Assembly: GCF_004379255.2 (NCBI RefSeq)
Contig: NC_056041.1
Location: 22,537,559-22,601,558 of the forward strand
Length of the DNA stretch: 64,000 nucleotides
Origin: Salvia splendens
Taxonomy: Eukaryota > Streptophyta > Magnoliopsida > Lamiales > Lamiaceae
Direction of reading: 5' to 3'
This document shows positions 55,036-64,000 of the stretch, piece by piece. Both the position numbers and the translations under genes were made by a program. The notes under the pieces are model-generated. The model ran no database searches. It saw only the letters and a list, made by a program, of their open reading frames with translations, and was not told the origin of the DNA. Position 1 is the stretch's first letter. Each line of letters starts with the position of its first letter.

Positions 55036-58000
55036 TCAAGAACCTGATTCATATGCCCAAAAAGTATCAGGATCAGGGCTGAAGAGGGACAGGTCCTTAC
55101 CTTCCAGGTTCGCAATGTTCCAATCTACGAGCCGGGCTTGCACTACTTTAATCAACATCAGTATGCTTGGCAAAAGCCACCACGTATCGTCTTCCCTGCC
55201 ATTAAAATGTTACATGGTATCTATCATCAAACTAACTACGACAAAACACGCAGATTCTGACTCTTCATTTACGCAACAGGCTGGTCGGTCTCAAGGAGTC
55301 TGCTGTGCAGATTTTCTATCAAAGGAATAATAAAGACCTACTTGTGCTTTGTTATTTCCCAAAAAAAATGAAGCCAAGCAATCAATACTACCACTTCATA
55401 AAATCTTGAGGCTCTCACATATATGTTCTAATTACAGTGAGCTTCTCTCTGCCCATTTATATCATAATGTCAATGTCAAGAAGGAATGTATTTGCATCAT
55501 ATTATATGCCCAGTATGTTTGAAAACTGCCCCTTGAGATTTTAATTTTCATTCAAGTATAACCCATTTGCGCAATTCGTAGGAAATTGAAATGTCAAAAG
55601 AGAAATGTCAAGGGAGAAATATTTTCGAATTAGAAATTATTAGGTCGGTTTTTGAAACTTAGTATGGTGAATTAAAGTAACTAAATAAAATCCCATCCAA
55701 CATGGTAAAATAATATTCTCATGTTGTCAAAAAAAGTTACCTTGAACGCCAAGCATTTGTTTCTGCCTGGGACTTCACCATAGTGATGATGTAATGAATC
55801 AGGCCACAGATGAATGCCACAACCTGAACAAAACACAAAATGGTATAATTAAACAACTGAAAGCAGACATCCTAAGTTAAAGCTAAGAACCATGTCACTT
55901 TTTCCGTATAAATTTCTCTTTGAACCATAATTGGGTTGCCCAGAGTGATGCTGTAAATCCCAGCCCAAACAAAACAAGGCATATTAGTTAGGAACAAACT
56001 AGTCATTGTGATTCTCTATTGTCTCTCCCTTAAAAGAAAAATAATATTGTCTCTACCTTAAAAGAAAAATAAGTTACAAAATGCATAGAGGTGACAGATT
56101 AACATTCTGGCAGCCCCAAACGGCAAAGGACATCAACGAGTTTCTCCAATCAAAACAAGAGGAAGGCTTGGTAAAACACATGTCAATAATTAGACAATAT
56201 TCATCGGGCCACTGACAAGCAAGCTATGGCTAACTTAAGAAGTAATTATAGACAATTTCCTTCAAATACTTAATTGGATCCACAGCATTTCTTGGTTGCA
56301 GCTCAGTTGCGGCAAAACCCTAAAGCAACAATCTATATTGCTCTAGATGATTTATCTTCTTTCAATCAATGGGAGGAATCTAACTGATTATTTTTTTACC
56401 AAGATTTAGGAATCTAAAATACGTTGGCACTTGGTTCAAATAAGTGCAGCATTCTCTCTTTTTTCTTTGCTGTCCACTACATTATTTATTAATTTTTCAG
56501 TTGGAGTTCATATAGCAGACAGCGTCTACCCTTACAATCTAAATCAGGAGTCTGAAGCATATAGTCAATGCAACATCCCCTCTTAGCTTTTCTTCCCTTA
56601 TTGCACTATTATTTGGAGTGTTCTTTCTTAGGTGAAAGTGAAAATGTTAATGTTTGTAATACTCACAATATTTGAGATTGAGCTAGCATTCCACAAGGCA
56701 TAGACACGAGCAAGTGAAACTCTCCTAGGCCCATTAGTGAATAAGGCATTCAAGCCTGCTGGAAAGGGCGAGAGCAATGACAGAGGAAGGATTAAAAGCA
56801 CAGCAAGGAAAGCCCCGAGAGCTATCCAGTAGAACAGAAAGAGCATTAGGAGAGTGACAAAAAGGTCAGCCAAGAGCATGACAGTAATCAAAAGCTGTAC
56901 AGTATCCTGAAACAGAAGTAAGCAAATGTCAAAGTGTGAACCTTGTACTCACAAACATACCACAGACTTGCAATACCTGTCTGCCAACAGGCCGGGTGTT
57001 GAGCAACAATAGAGAAAATGGGAAGAAAAGGTCCCGTTTATAGCTTAGTGATTTCAAGGTAGCTTCATTTATAATACCCTCATTGAAGCCCTTAGTAATC
57101 TTTTTACGGTGGAGCAAACTACTTGTATAGGCCTGGCTCTCTTCTGAATGCTTGGCACTCTTTTGTGCTCCTGCAGTGAAGTTCCTAAAACTGCAGAAGG
57201 ATATAATGAGATCAGCCAGGAACTTTTAAGGCTAAACATTTTCACCTCAAGGAGCAAATCTTTAGCGCTGATGTAATTCGACGACACTCAGCAAGTATAT
57301 AAAAGAGAAAAGAAAACTAATATGAAGAGTTTCATTACTATTTGTTTCAAGTGAGTAGCAGGTCAACATCACACAGATGAAAAGGGCACTTCAAAATTAC
57401 AGATGCCGAATGTGAGTAGAGATTCAGTAACATTTCTACTAGGGAACAGAAATGAGATAGATGAGCTGCATACAGCTTAAAGTAAGCACATTATTGCATT
57501 TCTCTGGTTGTTTTGAGATAGCACACGGAAAATTTTGATTTATCTACAAAAATTGATAGTGAAGCAAATTACTGAGAAGTACTTTGTTCCTTGTTAATTG
57601 AGTCATTTTCCATTTCGGAAAGTTCGAAGATAATTGAGTCATTTCTAATTTTGGCAAAAAAAGTAAGACTCTCTCTACTTTATTCTCTATTCATCTCTAT
57701 TATTTTATTCCCTCTCCTACTTTATTCTCCTTCCACTTAACATACTAAACATCGCTTTCTTAATCTACGTGCTGAAAATAAGTGACTCCATTAACAAAGA
57801 ACAGAGGAGTACTAAAAAGCTTATAGAAATTTTCCATCACTGATGCGGTATTGCAGTTCTCAGTTGGAGAAAAATTTATCATGTTAGCTAAAGAGACAAA
57901 AAAAAAGAACCAATTTATAAAACACATGTTATTCAATTAAGCAAACATGATTAATTGATACCATACTATTAAACTTTACTACCTCGATGATGCATCACAG

Positions 58001-58602
58001 TTGTCCATATAGTCGGAGTGATGAAGATCTTCTAGAGAACAACCACCAGCCAGTACTAAAATTCCCAATTGATAATACCCACTAGATGTAGCTTGGAACC
58101 ACCCCAGCTCGATTTTAGAACCATGAAAGTCAAGTTGGGGGTTAGCGTGAGTAGTCATCCAATTGATAATGGGAGCCAGAGCTGTCCGTATAGATCCATG
58201 TGTCACAGTTCTCAATTGGGCATTTAAGCCATCAACAAAGCGCTTCCAGACAGATGGAGGTACATGCTGAAATTGGAATATCTTGTATGAGAAGAAACGA
58301 CAAACAAATGACTTTATTGTTATGAAGTATATTAGAAACCATATACATATACTCCCTCCGTCCCTCTGTAGTAGAGGCGTTTCATTTTGAGCACTTATTT
58401 TGAAAAAATGATAATAAATAGTTAAAGTGTAGAGAGAGTAAAATAAGAGAGAGAATAATATAGATAAGAGTCTTCTCTATATTATTCTATCTCTTACGTT
58501 ACTTTTTTCTATACTTTAACTATTTATTATTATTTTTCCAAAACGGGTGCTGAAAATAAAACGCCTCTACTGCAGAGGGACGGAGGGAGTATAATTTTTC
58601 AT

Positions 58603-58638
<36 letters not shown>

Positions 58639-61600
58639 ATCAAGCTATAATTGTTGGGCTGTTTTGAAATAGAAATTTTCTCTAGATCTCCTCGTCTTTC
58701 TTTTATTGTATCATGGAGAAGATTGTTTCTGAATATTTCAGAAAACTTTTTTAATAGAATTGACTGAGTGTTGAGAAGAATTAGAATTTCACATGGATAA
58801 ATGGAGAAAAGGAATTTATTAGCAGTTCCCACCTATGTTTACCTATCACAAACTCCTATTAATTCTGAATAGCGGATTGAAACATTAAAGTTACCTGAGC
58901 AATAAGGTTTGTCAATAATGTATCATTGTACAGATTATACGGAGACATATAACTTCCATCCCCTCCAAAAATAATTCCCATTGGAAATCTTTTCTGCACA
59001 CTGGATACCATGTCTATTCGTTTTTCATCACCACCAAGGAAAAAGTCAATGTAAGAAACCATCAAGTCAGGAGTTGCTCCGACCTGCAAAAGGGAATTTC
59101 ACATGTAAAAATATCAAATTCACAAGCATTCCATGTACATATGCAATCATCCTCTTCAGCTCAATCAACTTTTGCAAACAGAGATTTATGGTATTAGGTG
59201 TTTTATGAGCATTGGGTAGGAGAGATTTATGGACCCACCAAAAACTAAAAGTAAATGTTTTGTTTTGTAAATATTGAGAGTGAATGATGGTAAAATATAA
59301 GGGGTTATGTCCTAAACTGGAAACGCCACATTCTTGGTGGATGGACAAAAATGACAATAAGACCACTCTTCGTAGACAGAGGAAGTATAATTTATAATAT
59401 TTGGACAAGTATTAAGATCATACATAAGTACATTAATCAAACAAATATGTAAATAAGCATGAAGAATATCCAAAAGACCTTCATTCCTTTATATAGAGCA
59501 CGAGATCTGCAAGAGCGTAGACAAGAGTGGTCATATTTTGACTTAACAAACTCCTGAAGCTGATGAATCTTTTTTCTTCTACGCCATTGTTTCCAGGACC
59601 AGGCACAAGGATATGCAAGGACTGAAAGTATGCTATGAACTGACCCTTCCCACCATTCATATGCAGCAACAGAGTTTATCTTATCAATGAATCTGTTGAA
59701 GGCATCTTCATACCTGCATTGCCAAATAAATATGGCTGGTGACTACAGAAATTGTTGGCCCGAACATGAAAGATATCAAGTCCATATAGTTTGTATGCAT
59801 GAAATCAGGTAAATATGGCATAACCTGAACATCAAATAAAACTATAATCCAGCACAGTATAGAAAGAATTGTTAAGACAAATACGGCATTTAAAATACTC
59901 AGAAAAATAATAAGAGAATATTAAAAATGTTAAAACTGGACCATAGATATCACATTAAATCTGGTGTTAAACCACCGATCTGGAAATGTGAAAATATCTC
60001 TCGGCATTTAGCGAAAATTATTATGCACTAGAGCGAAAAAGTGTCAATAAAAGCAAACATTCTTACACAATCTCAAATATTGCAGTGGGAGGTGAGTAAG
60101 GAAGATGCCAGGGTTCTCTAAATGTATTGGGCCCCATAAAATACATTCTATGTACGTGACCCTGAGTTTCTTCTGCCTTAGCACCACGAACCTGGAAAAT
60201 AAATTAACACAACTCAGACCATAAATTGACCATGCCATGGCTGTAGTTACACTGCGGGAAGTAGGATATACACACCTCAGATAATGAAAGAAGATAAGGA
60301 GAACGTTGATCATCATTATGCACAATCAAGTTTGCCCCGTCATAAGAGCATCCTGATCCAATAAGTTTGATTCTGAGAGAATTCAATGCTAGAGATAGGA
60401 CCATGACAACACAGAACAATAGAAAAGCAAAGGGCCAGGGCCCCCCAAATGCATATATCAGCTCCTCAAAAGGTGTGTAGCACTTCAGTGTCCTATATTT
60501 GTCAGATATGCATTTATAAGGACAACTTGACTGGGTTACCCCCCCTGCAGAAGATAGGGCATGTTAAAGAAGTAGATGTAAACTTATGAAGATATATTGA
60601 ATGAACAAATGCATCATATTAATTACAATACCTCTTACATATACAAACATAGCACGAGTAGGAAGTTGTTCAAGAGAACAAGGCTTGCAAAGACTGGGAT
60701 CTGATCCTTCAAGATCTTTGTATGTTCCAACAGGGCATTCCTATAGTACCAACATTGTAGTAAGTAAGTGAGCTATAATCAGGATAGATATACCATGCAT
60801 GGTTCTATAGGTTAGAACGAAGAATGATTTCTTGCATTATAGTATTAAAGGACGATCTTCTAAACCCTTTAGTCATGCAATCAGTTGGCATTTATTCTAG
60901 ACAACTAACCTACATTCCAAATCAAGCATGATTAAAAAGTTACCCCTACCATCTATAAAGCCACTCAGGAAGACTACGAAGGAGATGTCACACATCTCCA
61001 ATCAATGGTGCCAACCAATTGGATCACGAGGAGTATGTCCACTTTCTAAGTTGTAAATATGAACTCACAATAAAGTGAAAAGGTAGATAGCCACATCACA
61101 ATGGAGAATTCCAAAAGAATTGGTGATTTACATTACTAAAAAAGAAGGGTAAAGGATACTTAATGGTAATTACCTAAACGGCGGGACATTTACGTGAAAA
61201 TGTTCCAAATGATGGGACAAAATCGACCTTTTACCCTTAAAAAACAAAGATGTGCTATGCTCCTAGTAGTAATACCAAACATAAATACATAATGTGATAT
61301 TCATGAAACAAGACTAAAATGAAATCTTCACCACATTAACGAGTGCTTTAATGTTGCATAATGTTTGTCCTTGCATACTTCTACCCAACCCAAAGCTATA
61401 GAAGAAAAGGGAGAACATGGAACATACTGTACAGAATGTACCATACAAGCCTTTAGGGCACTTCTTTCCAGTAATTGTGCCCTTCTCCCCATAACGACCA
61501 GCTCCACTTCCAGCACCTCCACTGGAACAAAATGGACACGTTTGTTATCCGGTACATATGCAAAATTTTCATTCGAATGCTTGCACTATACGTCTGCTAT

Positions 61601-63865
61601 GGTTATCAGTTCACTTACATATTATTAAAGTAGGAAATAGCAGGAATATTGAAATTCTAGATGATCAACCAGAAAGAATAAAATAAGTACATTAAGGAGT
61701 AAATATGAAATTACCCCGCTAACAAACCAAAGACAACATAAAAGCCACATCATGTTTGACGTGAAGAGAAGATTTCAACATAGTGCGTTAAAAGAAGCTA
61801 CCTACAGAAGATTCTGTTTTGATTTGACTAACAAATAGATGGCACAACAATGGATCAATTAATGGTATCCAAGTGAATATTGATGTCCTTGGACACACCA
61901 ATTAAGAAGTGAACAACAATTTCAGTGGAGATACTAGCAAGTTGTATATCAATGTTTTTTTCTACTTTGGGGCAGTTCCACAATAAAGGTTCCCAAAACA
62001 GGAACCTTTCTTTTAGATTACAGTTTTGGGAAAAGCACATTTAGATGAGTGGCTTTGAAATCACATTTGATATGTTTGTTTTTAAAAACACACTTGGCGT
62101 ATGCGTTTTTAAAGCCGCACACCCCAAACACGTTTTTGACTTGTCTTAAATGCAGCAGAATGTCTTTTTCCCCCATTTTGCTCAAACACACCATACACAC
62201 ATACAATTTTCAGAAATTAGAAAAGATTTTTCACAAATTGAGGTAAGTTTGGTTTGGGTATTGAATTATTTTCAACTTTGTTAAGTGTTAGGGAACGGTT
62301 ATTTGTAAAATTAGGGTTTCTTAATTTATTTTGAAAGTCAGTTTGATATGTATTTGTTGCAGTCAATGGCATATGGCGGCTAATGGCAGTCCACCCAAAA
62401 ACCGCCACATGGATATGGCAGTCGATAAATAAATAAATAAAATATTATTAATATATATATAGGGTTTTAATCTATGCAAAACTAGATTTAAATAAAGAAA
62501 CGCAGAGAGAGAGAGAGAAATGATCAAAGTATAACTAATATTAAGTGCATACCCAGAGAACAAATCTCAGCCATTAGATCAAAACGATCAAAACGATCTC
62601 AGCCATTAGATTAAAATAACAAAAATGCAATATCTAAACTCTTAAAACAATTATTAAAGCATAAAGTCACAAGCAATTATTTAATATATCTAACAATTAA
62701 AGTCTTAGTTCAACAATCATCATAATTGATAACAACAATAATAATGACTAAATTAAAATCATCATCACTAGTATGGGCCGGGTTATATAGGTAAATGGGC
62801 CTGGATGCAGAGGTTCTGGGCGAAGGCAAGGGGCTGGAGGGTTGCGGAGGTTCTGGAAGAAGGCGGGGGCGGTGCTGGAGGGTGGTGGGCCGACGATAGG
62901 CGGCGCCACTAGGGTAGAATTTAGGATGAGAGAGAGAAGAAGATTTAGAGTTTACCATTCTAATTTTTTTATCTATAATCTCTTTTTATTTGAAATATGG
63001 GCCAGGTTGTAGTGATTTCTTTGCGTAAATTGTTTTAGGGCTGTAAAATAATACAATGTTCTGGTGTGGATGTTGCGTATAATCCATCCTACTCAAATTG
63101 ACACATTATTTTGAGTGGGAGAGTTCGTGTGATGAGTTTGTTTGTTTGGTCTGTAAAAAGGATTGGAATAAACAAAAATGATCGAAATGTAGAAATATTG
63201 AAATAATAAGATGTTTTATAAATCAACGCATATAGATACAGTTATATAGGTGCTCGACTTGATATGACATGCATACAAATGATGTTCGATGAGGCTTATA
63301 ATTCTGGTTTAATTGAATTGTTTGGTGTGTGCATTATTGAAAACATACTTCCCAAATGCGTTTTCCAAGCGGCATACGCCATATGCGCTTCTAAAGCTGC
63401 TACATTTTTAAAAACGCATACCTGGTATGCGTTTTTGCCAAAACTGCAATCTAAATAAAGGTTCTCATTTCGGGAACCTTTATTGTAGAACCACCCTAAA
63501 GTACAAAAAAACATGTATGTATATCATGAAATTTGCATACCTGTAGTTGATTGCACCATTGACAAATGCAAGCGGTACATATTCCTCTCCAGCTGCTATC
63601 TTAGACCAGTGAAAATGGATTCTTCCACCACCACCACCACCACCCCCTAAAGCACCACCATAGCCTCCGACAGCTGATAAAGAAGAGTTTTCTACAAGTG
63701 AAATTGCTTGAAGGAAAAGAAGGATGGTTCCACCAGAACCTCCACCAAGTCCACCTATTAGAGTACCATTACTATTATGAGTTGACTTATGACAACTTTG
63801 GCCATCAGCACTGATAAACCCATAATTATCCAGCCTGAGAAGCGGCCACTGCTTGGACCCAATAA
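55036..63865 (-). CDS. Large glycine- and cysteine-rich membrane protein, C-terminal 772 aa (5' part beyond window)
   Basis: Twelve exons on the minus strand: 63865-63541, 61521-61428, 60740-60632, 60544-60276, 60191-60067, 59713-59479, 59083-58895, 58266-57983, 57184-56977, 56906-56667, 55823-55741 and 55195-55036. All junctions are GT..AG with matching phase; the stop is at 55036. The visible part begins with a glycine-rich segment (LIGGLGGGSGGTILLFLQ, GGYGGALGGGGGGGG). A cysteine-rich stretch follows (KKCPKGLYGTFC, ECPVGTYKDLEGSDPSLCKPC, SCPYKCISDKY) of the kind matched by GCC2/GCC3 models. Membrane segments come next (WPFAFLLFCVVMVLSLAL; LLITVMLLADLFVTLLML and neighbours; VVAFICGLIHYIITMV). 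The exon order matches the plant family often labelled 'ephrin type-B receptor'-like or glycine-rich protein; no kinase is seen and function is unknown. Exon 1 shown opens mid-codon, and the gene continues upstream past 64000. Confidence 0.88.
57592..57809. mobile_element. Stowaway-type MITE in gene F intron (218 bp)
   Basis: TA-CTTTGTTCCTTGTTAATTGAGTC..CCATTAACAAAGAACAGAGGAG-TA, in the intron between the exons at 58266-57983 and 57184-56977. Subfamily of 17995-18214. Confidence 0.83.
58352..58589. mobile_element. Stowaway-type MITE, strongly foldback (238 bp)
   Basis: TA-CTCCCTCCGTCCCTCTGTAGTAGAGGCG..CGCCTCTACTGCAGAGGGACGGAGGGAG-TA. The two halves are nearly complementary along most of the length (GAGAATAATATAGA / TCTATATTATTCTATCTC at the centre), so it could form a long hairpin in the pre-mRNA. 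It lies in the intron left of the exon at 59083-58895. Confidence 0.9.
58604..58638. repeat. (ATC)n microsatellite
   Basis: About eleven ATC/TCA triplets just right of the MITE at 58352-58589, in the same intron. Confidence 0.93.
59230..59390. mobile_element. Possible Stowaway-type MITE, right part
   Basis: The right end CCACTCTTCGTAGACAGAGGAAG-TA resembles Stowaway ends. The left end is not found; the left boundary is a guess. Confidence 0.4.
61965..63501. mobile_element. TA-flanked inverted-repeat element in gene F intron (1.5 kb)
   Basis: The left end CTTTGGGGCAGTTCCACAAT and the right end, CTTTAGGGTGGTTCTACAAT on the other strand, are complementary for roughly 150 bp with mismatches and indels. 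Shared are AATAAAGGTTCCC, GAACCTTT, TTTAGATTRCAGTTTTGG and GCGTATGCGTTTTTAAA-like blocks. TA stands on each side (61963-61964 and 63502-63503). The middle (62200-63250) has no transposase. It fills most of the 2.0-kb intron between the exons at 63865-63541 and 61521-61428. TA plus long inverted repeats suggests a Tc1/mariner derivative, but the ends are not the Stowaway ends; the class is open. Confidence 0.72.
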
Positions 63866-64000
63866 CTACAATAAAGCATAAACAGGAACACAGGTCACAT
63901 ACACCATTTATAAGAGAAAAGACAATAGAGCGATTTAAGTTTTTCTCATGCATATCCATGTCGCATTAGTTCAACGTATTTGATTTGTCGACACATAAAT

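Overview
The window is nuclear DNA of a flowering plant, most likely a eudicot. Host genes are split by many short AT-rich introns, the space between genes is AT-rich, and it is full of plant transposons. These include at least fourteen near-complete Stowaway-type MITEs with CTCCCTCCGTCC-like ends and TA duplications, PIF/Harbinger-like elements with TAA/TTA duplications, a hAT-type MITE and two Ty1/copia LTR retrotransposons. I saw nothing bacterial or organellar, no CRISPR array and no rRNA or tRNA gene.

Six host genes could be modelled exon by exon, with splice sites and reading phases that agree. (A) 14001-15521 (+): a small single-pass membrane protein, 105 aa. (B) 15787-17481 (-): a CTF2A/B-like FAD-dependent monooxygenase, 6 exons, 425 aa. 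(C) 20684-24199 (+): a glycine-rich plant protein of unknown function with a C-terminal coiled coil, 7 exons, 308 aa. (D) 26266-31069 (-): a glycerol-3-phosphate transporter-like MFS protein, 3 exons, 525 aa. (E) 33823-39239 (-): a GATA26/27-like factor joining a GATA zinc finger to a DEUBAD-like domain, 8 exons, 539 aa. (F) 55036-63865 (-): the C-terminal 12 exons (772 aa) of a large glycine-rich, cysteine-rich multi-pass membrane protein that continues past the right edge.

Layout. 1-13.7 kb is almost all mobile DNA: a hAT MITE, an old minus-strand copia element (1079-6435), two ORF1-only Harbinger-like elements (6813-8665 and 11676-13688) and diverged LTR-like repeats (9.0-11.2 kb). 13.7-39.2 kb holds genes A-E, with a third Harbinger-like element (18550-20616) between B and C and MITEs in introns and spacers. 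39.2-55 kb is a repeat-rich gap with Stowaway MITEs, an LTR-like repeat carrying a Harbinger MITE (44.1-45.7 kb) and a young copia element (46104-52929; two 444-bp LTRs differing at three positions by eye). 55-64 kb is gene F, whose introns hold Stowaway MITEs and a 1.5-kb TA-flanked inverted-repeat element.

The host genes do not form a pathway; this is ordinary plant gene spacing. The most unusual items are the three Harbinger-like elements that keep only a Myb/SANT-like ORF1 (two sharing one reading-frame break), the young copia element with a trimmed gag, a changed protease motif and a hairpin-forming tandem repeat in its leader, and the inverted-repeat element in gene F. I did not find convincing evidence of a wholly new biological system.
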